From: Synaphobranchus kaupii
Lineage: Eukaryota > Chordata > Actinopteri > Anguilliformes > Synaphobranchidae
Reading direction: 5' to 3'
Assembly (NCBI GenBank): GCA_029718625.1
Contig: CM056377.1
Location: 95,286,998-95,350,997, forward strand
Length of the DNA stretch: 64,000 bases
Part shown: piece after piece, positions 50,501 to 57,552 of the stretch
How the letters are laid out: every line of letters starts with the position of its first letter
Numbering within the stretch: position 1 is the stretch's first letter
Translations under genes and position numbers: made by a program
The notes under the pieces: generated by a model
Told to the model about the DNA's origin: nothing
The model's database searches: none
What the model saw: only the letters and a program-made list of their open reading frames with translations

Positions 50501-53500
50501 AGCGACGCCCACTGGTTGATCAGACACCTGCAGTCTGCATGTTGAGCTGCATATGAAGTGTCTTCCTCCGACTCATGTCCGTGCAACCTACACTAGCAGA
50601 CTTTGGTGTGAGAAGAAGTGTTGGCTGATGCTTGGAGGAGTGAGAGTTGCTTTACTGACCAAATATTAGTTGTGGCATCAACGTAAATGTGACTATATAA
50701 TTTCTCCCTCTACAGTGATGGTCATTCCAGTCTTCTGAGTGATTGCTGTGTGATGATGGTGACCTCTGGTGCACGTCTGACTCAGTTCTTGACCACACTA
50801 TCATCATATTAATAAAATCACAGACTGTGAGTTGTGTATCTCATCTTTATGGCATTGAAAGCTCTCAGTCCTCTCTCTCTGTTCCCCTGTGTGCAGGGAG
50901 ATATGGGGGGTCTCACCTTGGCAGGAGGGGGCAGTGTGGCTCCAGAGCCCAGACTCAGTGCACTGCAGAGTGGGAGCTCCTCTCAGCACAAAGCCCTCCT
51001 CACAGCCCAGCTCACAGCTGGAGCCAAAGCTGAAGTGGGAGTGAGGGTGAGAGCAGTTCATCTGCCCTCTGCTTGGAGCCACCAGGGGGAGACACTGTCG
51101 AGCTGAGAGGAAAGAAACAGGAGACACAGGCTACAGAGCTGAGCAGGGGGCCATTCTCATACTAAAATCAGTTATCTACAATTCATACATTTTGTGGAGT
51201 CGTTTGGAGAGTAGTTACCTTGACAAAGTGGAAGAAGCTCAGTCCACATCCCCAAGGAGGTGCACTGAATGGAGGCTGTCCCATTGAGCAGGAACCCCTC
51301 CTCACAGCTCACGTTACAGCTGGAGTTGAAACTGAACTCCTCATGTGGGTGGGAGCAGTGGAGGGAGCCGTGGAGCGGAGGAATTAGTACATCACACCGC
51401 CGAGCTAGAACAGCAAGAAACAGACCCCCAGCTTCACTGCAGCCACCAGCACCACACATGTAACATCTGAGCACGTGCAGACATCAGATAATGATGTGGT
51501 GTCGCCACCCACAGGTGGGAGCACAGGAGTTTTCAGACTTGAGTTCACAGTAGGAACAAGAGGGTCACGCAACCTTCCTAACATGTTGTTCTACCAACAT
51601 ACAGCTACCATATCCACATAACTGACATATCGATTTGTAGAAAATTCTATGTAAGATATTTCTATTGTGGGCTTTTGGGAGGCTCATCCTGTTAAGGCAC
51701 TGTTCTGGTGGATGGATGGCCCCCACAGTCTCGTTTTGAATCGAGACAATTCCAATGCTAACTGTGGCTGGTAGCCCCACAGGACAATGTACAGTTGGTT
51801 CTATTGTTGCTCAGGGAAGAGTGGTTTCAGCTGGCCAGGAGCCAGCGTGTCATCGCTCACTAGTGACTCCCACTGGTTGATCAGACACCTGCAGTCTGCA
51901 TGTTGAGCTGCAAGTGTCTTCCTCTGACTCATGTCTGTGCAACCTGGACTTGTTGACTGTGGTGTGAGAAGAAATGGTGGCTGATATCACATGCTTTGGA
52001 GGAGTGAAAGTTGCTTTATAGACCAAATATAAGTTTGTGGCATCAACGTAAATGTGACTATTTTATTTCTCCCTCTACAGTGATGGTCATTCCAGTCTTC
52101 TGAGTGATTGCTGTGTGATGATGGTGACCTCTGGTGCACATCTGAGTAAGTTCTTGACCACACTATCATCATATTAATAAAATCACAGACTGTTAGTTGT
52201 GTATCTCATCTTTATGGCATTGAACAGTGAAAGCTCTCAGTCCTCTCTCTCTGTTCCCCTGTGTGCAGGGAGAGATGGGGGTCTCACCTTGGCAGGAGGG
52301 TGCAGTGTGGCTCCAGAGCCCAGACTCAGTGCACTGCAGAGTGGGAGCTCCTCTCAGCACAAAGCCCTCCTCACAGCCCAGCTCACAGCTGGAGCCAAAG
52401 CTGAAGTGGGAGTGAGGGTGAGAGCAGTTCATCTGCCCTCTGCTTGGAGCCACCAAGGGGAGACACTGTCGAGCTGAGAGGAAAGAAACAGGAGACACAC
52501 GCTACAGACTTTTGTCATACTGACAAATATCAGTTATCTGCAATGCATATCTTTGCTTAAACATGTTTTATCCTTGTTATTATTAATTCCTGAAAATAAC
52601 TGGGCAGATATAGAAAATTCCAGACACTAATGGCAACATTATCTACTGACCTACTTTCCACTCCAAGGCTGTTGGTTATTTTTTGTACCAAAAACATTGT
52701 AGTCGCAAAACAGAATGTTTTTTGCCCATGAGAACTAAAATGCTGGACTCCATATTATGAGCACCTGTATGTCTATTCCTATCAGTATATGATGCAAATG
52801 TATTTTATTGAGGCTGATTAAAATATATTTCACTTTGTGCCCAGCAGGAGGAAATATTTACTCACTCAACCACTGATTATCCCCAAAATGTGTGTAGTTA
52901 TTTGGGGAGTAGTTACCCTGACAGAGTGAAAGAGGCTCAGTCCACAATCCCAAGGAGGTGCACTGAATGGAGGCTGTCCCGTTGAGCAGGAACCCCTCCT
53001 CACAGGTCACGTTACAGCTGGAGTTGAAGCTGAACTCCTCATGTGGGTGGGAGCAGTGCAGGGAGCCGTGGAGGGGAGCAGTTAGTACATCGCAACGTCG
53101 AGCTGGAACAGCAGGAAACAGACCCTCAGCTCCAGAGAGCTACATTGCAGGACAATGCCAGCCATTTTGAAAAGAACATACTGAACTCCCAAGGTAACAT
53201 GTGCTGCTGCAATAAAAGTCTTTCAGCCTTAAGGCAGGAATGGGGACCGCTGTGCTCCTCATTACTCCCACAGGTAAGCACTTTATCATCAAAATACAAT
53301 AAGGGTGCTAGGGATGAGAGCCATGGACAACAATGGCTATACATTGTCAACATTGAGTCTCCCACATGAGACCAATTGTGACTATCAGATGAGAATCAGT
53401 GAACCCAGGGAAGCAGACAGCTCATATACAGTTCAACAATTCTGAGAATAATCTTTGCACAAAATAAGCAGATTGTTCGGCAGCTCCTTGCAAGTCATGG

Positions 53501-56500
53501 TTTCCTTGGGTGGGGTCCTTCGGTGGAGTGAAAATGGCCCTCATATTCTCACAGCAGTTCAGTTTATTGTGGTTTGTAGAATCTAGTGTATCGTAAGAGG
53601 GGTGTTGCCATTGCTGGTGTTGCAAGTGCCTACGTTTCACAAGAGAGATGATGCACACTTCCCTAAAAGTTGAATAAATTATATGCATTTAGAACACATA
53701 TTGTGCTATGGGTAGTTAAACAGAATCGAATAAATAAATAAATTATACCTTCACATATTGGCATGTCATCTGTCCACGACCCACTGGGGTTACACTGAAT
53801 ACTGCTAGGCCCTTTCAGCACAAATCCCTCTTCACAGGTGAAATCACACGTGGAATCAAAACTGTGTGGCTCTACAGGATGGGAGCAGTTCATGCTTCCT
53901 CTGGTAGGAGCGCGGGACAGCTCTGGGCATTTCACAGCTGCAGTACAATCAGGACAGAGAAAGAAATCATCTTGCCTGTCTTACTGCATTTGTCCCACTC
54001 TCTGATCCAGCCTTACTACTCCAATTGAACCAGGAACAATCACAATAATGCAAAGGAGCTCACAAGTGAAGAACTGATTGATTTCTCAGCTTGACATCGC
54101 ACACCTCCAGTAGAAGAGGTGAAACAGACATCGCACACCTCCAGTAGAAGAGGTGAAACAGACATCGCACACCTCCAGTAGAAGAGGTGAAACAGACATC
54201 GCACACCTCCAGTAGAAGAGGTGAAACAGACATCGCACACCTCCAGTAGAAGAGGTGAAACAGACATCGCACACCTCCAGTAGAAGAGGTGAAACAGACA
54301 TCGCACACCTCCAGTAGAAGAGGTGAAACAGACATCGCACACCTCCAGTAGAAGAGGTGAAACAGACATCGCACACCTCCAGTAGAAGAGGTGAAACAGA
54401 CATCGCACACCTCCAGTAGAAGAGGTGAAACAGACAGTGTGCACCCAGGGGGTGTAAAAAATGTTTACCCTGGCATGAGGGAGGATCAGCGTCCCAACGG
54501 CCGGAAGCCTGGCACTGCAGATGCGATGCCCCCTTGAGCAAGAACCCCTGGGCGCAGCGAAATGCACAGGAAGAGTTGAACCGGAAGGAGCCGTATGTAT
54601 GGGTGCATTGCAGTGAGCCGCGTTCCGGAGCCTGCAGGAAGCCACACGCTACAGCTGTGGAATGAATACAGACACAAATCTCAAATATGTTCTTCCTTAA
54701 TTCTGAACCTGGCTACCCACTGCATTTACAGATTTCCCACAGTCCGGCCAGCTACAATCTTTTATTAGTTAACACCTTTAATTCATTCTTTAATATCATG
54801 AATACTAGGCAATACTCCTAATATAATTAAGAGACACAAATTAAGAAAGAAATAGTTGCATGTTTGATGAAATATGGTAGTTATGTCAGTAGTTGAAGGC
54901 AAATTTGTGTAATATATGCCCCAAATGACAGCAGAAAACTACCATTGAATCTCAAATCTGGATTAATTCATATGAGAGCTCAATTACTCCTAGTTAAAGA
55001 GTTGAACCATTTTGGACTGTGAGTTAAAAACTCTTGAACTAACAAATATTCACCTGTTCTGGACAGCCCCCCAAAAGGGTTTGGTTATTAATCCCTCACC
55101 TAGCACCGGGCCGTTTTCAGACCGGAAGTGGTTTAGTTAATTAGCATTAATCTGGTCACACAATATACCGTTTGAAAATGTTACAACTCATGATTCTACC
55201 TCTATAAACTATTTTACAATCCCAATATTATTGCGACAATGGTTCCTTATTTTGTAACATGACGCAAAACAGGCTCAATCAAAATGAAGACTTTGTACAT
55301 TCTATGTGTTCCACGAAAATCCACAGATGAAATTAATAACGGTAAAGTTTGTATCCTTATCCCGAAAAAAAAAAAAAAAAACTTTTAGGCAAGAAAAAAA
55401 ACTTCCATTTCCACTGTGTTTGAGCTTCTGTTACTTTGTTCCAGTAATACTTAGAGTAATTCTGACTCTTGGAATGTGTTCAAAAAAGGGTGGTGCTAGA
55501 GAAGGGGTTAGATGATACAATTTTGCATTTTGCATGGACCTAGCACCACAGACCCAGTAGAATCAGGTGTGTAACTGCTTGGTTGGAACAAAAGCCTGCA
55601 CCCACACTGCGCCCTTACTGGATAAGATTGAGGACCCCTGCACTAGCATGATCTCTTGAGGGGAAGCCCCTTTTGAAAACTGAAGTTGTAGGCATGCAGC
55701 ACTCTGTGGAAATGACTGAAAAATAAACCTGGATCCAATTAATCCGTGATCTGCTGGATGGACTGATTAAAACACTTGTTATGTCTGACCTTCCTCGCAG
55801 CGCAGTCCCTGGAAGCCGGGGTGACAGTTGCAGGTGTAGTTCCCGATGGTCTCCACACATTCAGTCTGGGTCCTGCAGGACTGTTCTCTGCAGGAAGCTT
55901 AACACAGGAAATGATCACACACCATTCCCAATTTCTCATTACTGCTATAAAGTTCAGGCAATATTGGTACCATCTAATACAGGTTATACTGAGAACGATT
56001 CAAGTCAATCGATCAGTCAAGTCTGATTTGGTACAACATTCTGTAATAATTTAGATTGTATTATTAGTTTAATAGGTCCCAATATCATTCCAGTGAATGC
56101 ATGTTAAACGTGATCATGTAACTTTGTTGTTCTCATTGAAAAATCATCTTTGAATTGATCAAATTGAAGTTCTTTGTAACCACATGAAGAAAGTTGCACA
56201 ATAACCAGGATTGGCTGCTTGTTACCGTGATAACAAAGGGCCCCCTTCGCATTTTTGCAGCTGTTATCATTCCACTTTCCAGCCTCTGAATCTCTCTTTA
56301 TGTAAATCTCTACGCAGTCCTCTTGCTGTTTCTTTCCTCGGTTATTGGGCTCCCGCTTGGCCCAGTTCTCAGATTCCCGGGTCAGCGTCTTGTTGGTGCC
56401 GACCCACGTCCAGAGGCCTCTAACTTTCCTGATGCCGATCCAATAGTAATATCTGTTCTTGGGCAGGTTCTCATTGAGGTATGCGATTTCTCCCTGGTTC

Positions 56501-57552
56501 TGTATGGCTACCATATCGGTGTAGTGCTGACGACACCAGTCCCTCGCAGAATTCCAGTTCCTATTGGGGCTTATGCTGTAATGGTACGTCCAGGCCTGCA
56601 CTCCTGTCTCAGCTGACAGATCTGCATGAAGCAGTGCAAACATTATGCAGGTTGTCAGATTGAGAGAGGCGGCCATTCCTATTGATTTCTATTCAGTTGT
56701 TAAATAATACCTCTGTATGAAAGTGAAATCAAGTGTGCAAGGGTGTCATAATATTGCAGTATTACATATGTCTCAATAAAAGCACTAACTTTACAAGACT
56801 ATTAATACAAGAATGTACATATAAGGTTGGTAATCTTCCTGAAAACATTTCTTTCATTACATCACCCCCATTTTTTTGTTACGCAAAGGTGCTTTTCTAC
56901 ATACAGTACCAGTCAAAAGTTTGGACACACCTACTCATAGGTTTTTTAAAGTTTCTTTTACTGTTTTCCACATTTTAGAATAGTAAAGTCATCAAAACAA
57001 TGAGATAACACATTAAATTATGCAAACAAATAAAAAAAAGTGTTATATTTTAGATTCTTCAAAGTAGCCACCCTTTGCCTTGATAACGGCTTTGCACATT
57101 CTTGCCATTCTCTCAACCAACTTATGTGGTAAACAGGTATTCCACAGGTAAACAGGTGATGCTATCATGACTGTATAAAAGGATATTGAAAGACTCTTGA
57201 TACCTTATTTCAAGGCAAAGGGTGACTACTTTGAAGAATCTAAAATATAAGACGTTTTTTATTTTATTTACTATTTGATTTACTTTACTATTCTAAAATG
57301 TGGAAAACAGTAAAAATAACAAAAAAAAAACTTTCTACGAGTAGGTGTGTCCAAAATTTTGACTGGTACTGTACATGTAAAGTTTTTTAAAAATATATTC
57401 AAATGAACAAAAATGTCTATATTGTTTTAAGAACAGCCTATAATTAATGTATTTATGAGTAATATCATAATCTTACCATAGCCAAGGGCAAACAGGCCAA
57501 TAAGGAGCCCAAAATGGCATTTCTGACTAATACAGTGTCCCCAGAGCAGCAT
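35450..57552 (-). CDS. selp: P-selectin-like adhesion receptor with 19 CCP domains, complete
   Basis: Selectins are membrane lectins on endothelium, platelets or leukocytes that bind sialylated fucosylated glycans and start leukocyte rolling. The coding exons join to 4323 nt including the stop, about 1440 aa. The order is signal peptide (1-25), C-type lectin domain (26-157), EGF (158-193), 19 CCP/sushi domains (194-1374), TM segment (1375-1415) and a short tail. The lectin domain keeps the calcium-site EPNN and WND motifs. Every extracellular exon is phase 1 at both ends. The tail ends NPAFEEG, recalling the NAAFDP tail of mammalian P-selectin, and the gene lies downstream of an L-selectin-like gene, as in mammals. 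Human P-selectin has nine CCPs and 830 aa, so the expansion is large. An E-selectin-like identity is less likely because of the tail. Exon coordinates are listed separately. Confidence 0.85.
35704..35728 (-). CDS. selp: selp cytoplasmic exon 1
   Basis: A 25-bp exon between cttttgcag and a perfect gtaagt donor encodes AQKQFLEA. It joins in frame to the TM exon and to the last exon. Very small cytoplasmic exons are normal in selectin genes. Confidence 0.8.
35826..35948 (-). CDS. selp: selp transmembrane exon
   Basis: The 123-bp exon encodes [19 protein letters not shown], then [20 protein letters not shown]: a hydrophobic helix followed by a basic stop-transfer end. Donor cgag|gtaagg. Confidence 0.93.
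36136..36327 (-). CDS. selp: selp CCP19 (membrane-proximal, type C)
   Basis: A 192-bp phase-1 exon that belongs to neither repeated type. It encodes [38 protein letters not shown] and MWNAPRPSC. Six cysteines are kept, the selectin-type CCP pattern. Confidence 0.92.
36404..36607 (+). mobile_element. tRNA-derived SINE with the common fish SINE tail
   Basis: A tRNA-like head (agcgtagtgtaagggttaagg, then gtttcaaactccac) is followed by tgtacccttgagga, acttaacctaaattgct and a terminal tggataagggcatttgctta phrase. This matches the widespread fish SINE end gataagagcgtctgcta. It lies in the intron between CCP18 and CCP19. A fragment of the same tail occurs in reverse at about 38327-38366. Confidence 0.75.
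37001..37186 (-). CDS. selp: selp CCP18 (type A)
   Basis: A 186-bp phase 1-1 exon encoding [31 protein letters not shown] and LWTEPPPIC. It keeps six cysteines and sequons at NCS, NSS, NVT and NGT. It is the last A copy and one of the more divergent ones. Confidence 0.95.
37716..37901 (-). CDS. selp: selp CCP17 (type B)
   Basis: A 186-bp phase 1-1 exon encoding [35 protein letters not shown] and LWSHTVPSC. This copy has CELAC where most B copies have CELGC. Confidence 0.95.
38454..39262. mobile_element. Cluster of nested MITEs with gggtgcgtcccaata ends
   Basis: The terminus gggtgcgtcccaatattctt occurs at about 38454, 38573 and (as gggtgcatctcaata) 38980. Its inverse occurs at about 38840-38857 and 38948-38965, with a truncated inverse near 39255. 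Inner blocks (cctccactcccccactaccactcctc and inverse) also pair. This looks like insertions of one family into itself, in the selp intron between CCP16 and CCP17. Confidence 0.75.
39700..39723. repeat. (TATTC)n microsatellite
   Basis: Four to five copies of the pentamer tattc occur in the CCP16-CCP17 intron. Confidence 0.85.
39752..39850. mobile_element. hAT-like MITE terminal fragment
   Basis: The phrase acgggtgtccaatattatccaaaaagggccggtgtaggca resembles one end of a common fish non-autonomous hAT-like element. The other end was not identified, so this is a fragment or a diverged copy. Confidence 0.35.
40502..40687 (-). CDS. selp: selp CCP16 (type A)
   Basis: A 186-bp phase 1-1 exon encoding [31 protein letters not shown] and LWTEPLPLC. 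It differs from other A copies by DILTAPLYG and CNLSC. Confidence 0.95.
41690..42015 (+). mobile_element. SINE copy in selp module (1)
   Basis: It carries the shared blocks ggtttcaaatccagaccgtt (B-box-like), gtggctggcagccccac, agctggccaggatgccagcg and tgcagtctgcatgttgagct. The head differs from the other copies and may be truncated. Confidence 0.65.
42272..42457 (-). CDS. selp: selp CCP15 (type B)
   Basis: A 186-bp phase 1-1 exon encoding [29 protein letters not shown] and [14 protein letters not shown] replaces the usual APSRG. Confidence 0.95.
42919..43104 (-). CDS. selp: selp CCP14 (type A)
   Basis: A 186-bp phase 1-1 exon encoding [29 protein letters not shown] and [14 protein letters not shown] is unique to this copy. 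Confidence 0.95.
43365..43690 (+). mobile_element. SINE copy in selp module (2)
   Basis: The head ggctcatcctgttaaggcac, the B-box-like tggttttgaatcgaga and the ggctggcagccccac block are present, in the same position relative to the A and B exons as in neighbouring modules. Confidence 0.7.
43990..44175 (-). CDS. selp: selp CCP13 (type B)
   Basis: A 186-bp phase 1-1 exon encoding [29 protein letters not shown] and [11 protein letters not shown], where Arg replaces the usual Gln at the donor codon. Confidence 0.95.
44618..44803 (-). CDS. selp: selp CCP12 (type A)
   Basis: A 186-bp phase 1-1 exon encoding [34 protein letters not shown] and VWTEPLPLC. The NCSH-type site becomes HCFH and the later sequon is NRT. 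Confidence 0.95.
45060..45400 (+). mobile_element. SINE copy in selp module (3)
   Basis: Same blocks as the other module copies: aaggcactgttctactgcat, tggtttcaaatccaaac, ggctggcagccccac and ctgcagtctgcatgttgag. Confidence 0.7.
45680..45865 (-). CDS. selp: selp CCP11 (type B)
   Basis: A 186-bp phase 1-1 exon encoding [29 protein letters not shown] and LWSHTAPSC. The left limit of the ~2.94-kb duplicated block falls inside this exon, at about 45828. Confidence 0.95.
46309..46494 (-). CDS. selp: selp CCP10 (type A)
   Basis: A 186-bp phase 1-1 exon encoding [36 protein letters not shown] and VWTEPLPLC. The usual FNSSCNVS sequons are lost (FNSRCDMS). It is entered as x|TT, giving Val in place of Ala. 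Confidence 0.95.
47166..47500 (+). mobile_element. SINE copy in selp module (4)
   Basis: Head ggagtctcatcttgttaaggc, B-box-like ctggtttcgaatcaaaat and the ggctggcagccccac block. Part of this copy (about 47143-47330) is the source-like sequence for the inverted fragment at 48771-48968. Confidence 0.75.
47790..47975 (-). CDS. selp: selp CCP9 (type B)
   Basis: A 186-bp phase 1-1 exon encoding [29 protein letters not shown] and LWSHTAPSC. Only 116 bp of intron separates it from CCP8, much shorter than in most modules. Confidence 0.95.
48092..48277 (-). CDS. selp: selp CCP8 (type A)
   Basis: A 186-bp phase 1-1 exon encoding [29 protein letters not shown] and MWTELLPLC. It follows CCP7 directly because the B exon between them is destroyed. 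Confidence 0.95.
48537..48770 (+). mobile_element. SINE copy in selp module (5), cut at the duplication junction
   Basis: The copy has the usual head, B-box-like tggtttcgaatcaaga and ggctggcag block, but stops at acctgcagtc (48770), where an inverted fragment begins. Confidence 0.8.
48771..48969 (-). repeat. Inverted ~200-bp fragment at the duplication junction
   Basis: The segment, from acaaccctcctttttctgagc to gaattttctacaagttc, is the reverse complement of SINE-plus-flank sequence like 47143-47330 (or 50280-50460). It joins the cut SINE on its left to the cut B exon on its right. Confidence 0.88.
48970..49008 (-). pseudogene. Relic of a type B CCP exon (first ~37 bp only)
   Basis: The minus strand keeps the intact acceptor (cctctcag) and the start of a B exon through gtggctccaagcagagg, then runs into the inverted fragment. 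The remaining ~149 bp and the donor are missing. One change (cagtttctc for cagtgtctc) also removes the first CCP cysteine. This explains why two A exons, CCP7 and CCP8, are adjacent. Confidence 0.9.
49454..49639 (-). CDS. selp: selp CCP7 (type A)
   Basis: A 186-bp phase 1-1 exon encoding [29 protein letters not shown] and VWTEPLPLC. It is the duplicate partner of CCP10, but keeps the FNSSCNMS sequons. Confidence 0.95.
50297..50630 (+). mobile_element. SINE copy in selp module (6)
   Basis: Near-identical partner of the copy at 47166-47500 in the duplicated block. Confidence 0.75.
50917..51102 (-). CDS. selp: selp CCP6 (type B)
   Basis: A 186-bp phase 1-1 exon encoding [29 protein letters not shown] and [10 protein letters not shown] 116-bp intron separates it from CCP5, as for its partner CCP9. 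Confidence 0.95.
51219..51404 (-). CDS. selp: selp CCP5 (type A)
   Basis: A 186-bp phase 1-1 exon encoding [29 protein letters not shown] and MWTELLPLC. It is the partner of CCP8, sharing the unusual MWTELL. Confidence 0.95.
51664..51985 (+). mobile_element. SINE copy in selp module (7)
   Basis: Head ggctcatcctgttaaggcac, tcgttttgaatcgaga, ggctggtagccccac and the ctgcagtctgcatgttgag block. It is the uncut partner of the copy at 48537-48770. Confidence 0.7.
52288..52473 (-). CDS. selp: selp CCP4 (type B)
   Basis: A 186-bp phase 1-1 exon encoding [29 protein letters not shown] and LWSHTAPSC. First B copy in transcription order. Confidence 0.95.
52917..53102 (-). CDS. selp: selp CCP3 (type A)
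   Basis: A 186-bp phase 1-1 exon encoding [29 protein letters not shown] and LWTEPLSLC. First A copy; the intron before it lacks the module-type sequence and marks the edge of the amplified array. Confidence 0.95.
53749..53937 (-). CDS. selp: selp CCP2
   Basis: A 189-bp phase 1-1 exon, neither A nor B, encoding [35 protein letters not shown] and SWTDDMPIC, with six cysteines. It shares NCSHP and CEEGFVL with type B and may be closest to its ancestor. Confidence 0.94.
54095..54436. repeat. 34-bp minisatellite, 10 copies
   Basis: The unit starting catcgcacacctccagtaga repeats every 34 bp with essentially no change from 54095. It lies in the selp intron just downstream (in transcription) of CCP1, beginning about 32 bp past the donor. 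Because 34 is not a multiple of three, all frames stay open and give spurious repetitive ORFs. Confidence 0.97.
54469..54654 (-). CDS. selp: selp CCP1
   Basis: A 186-bp phase 1-1 exon encoding [37 protein letters not shown] and RWDADPPSC, with six cysteines. It directly follows the EGF exon in the mRNA. Donor ccagg|gtaaac. Confidence 0.94.
54655..55789. other. selp intron between EGF and CCP1 exons
   Basis: AT-rich intron with an A-run at 55365-55380 and a fragment of an hAT-like MITE near 55540-55640 (cctagcaccacagacccag...gaggacccctgca). No exon is recognised. Confidence 0.6.
55790..55897 (-). CDS. selp: selp EGF-like domain exon
   Basis: A 108-bp phase 1-1 exon, the standard selectin EGF size, encoding [29 protein letters not shown] and LRCEE, with six cysteines. 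Acceptor gttaag|cttcc, donor gaag|gtcaga. Confidence 0.96.
56226..56621 (-). CDS. selp: selp C-type lectin domain exon
   Basis: A 396-bp phase 1-1 exon encoding [71 protein letters not shown] and GKWNDNSC. The EPN and WND calcium and sugar ligands are present. A short insertion (RGKKQQ) sits after EPNN relative to mammalian P-selectin. Confidence 0.97.
56903..57372. mobile_element. Tc1/mariner-type MITE in selp intron 1
   Basis: The ends cagtaccagtcaaaagtttg and its inverse (ttgactggtactg) flanked by TA are the known ends of fish Tc1-like elements. The arms extend inward (gtttcttttactgttttccac, aagattcttcaaagtagccac and inverses), so the element is mostly two long inverted arms with the transposase deleted. 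Confidence 0.88.
57477..57552 (-). CDS. selp: selp signal peptide exon with start codon
   Basis: ATG at 57552-57550 opens [19 protein letters not shown] followed by LFALGY, a typical hydrophobic signal sequence, then a gtaaga donor in phase 1 that matches the lectin exon. A preceding non-coding exon may end at about 57808 (gaaaag|gtaaga). Confidence 0.88.

Larger units (their letters stand above)
48970..51897. repeat. Copy 2 of the ~2.94-kb recent tandem duplication
   Basis: Matches 45828-48770. It contains the B-exon relic and CCP7, CCP6 and CCP5. The sequence continues past the break point at 51897 (acctgcagtc) into ordinary SINE sequence, showing that the left copy was cut there. Confidence 0.88.

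Noticed and set aside
37627..52477. Recurrent plus-strand ORFs of about 60-96 aa opposite the CCP exons
   Set aside because: They are antisense shadows of the B and A exons, repeated because the exons are repeated. There is no signal, domain or splice context of their own.
54040..54645. 201-aa and overlapping long ORFs with Cys/Phe-rich repeats
   Set aside because: They come from a 34-bp minisatellite that is open in all minus-strand frames, joined to part of the real CCP1 exon.
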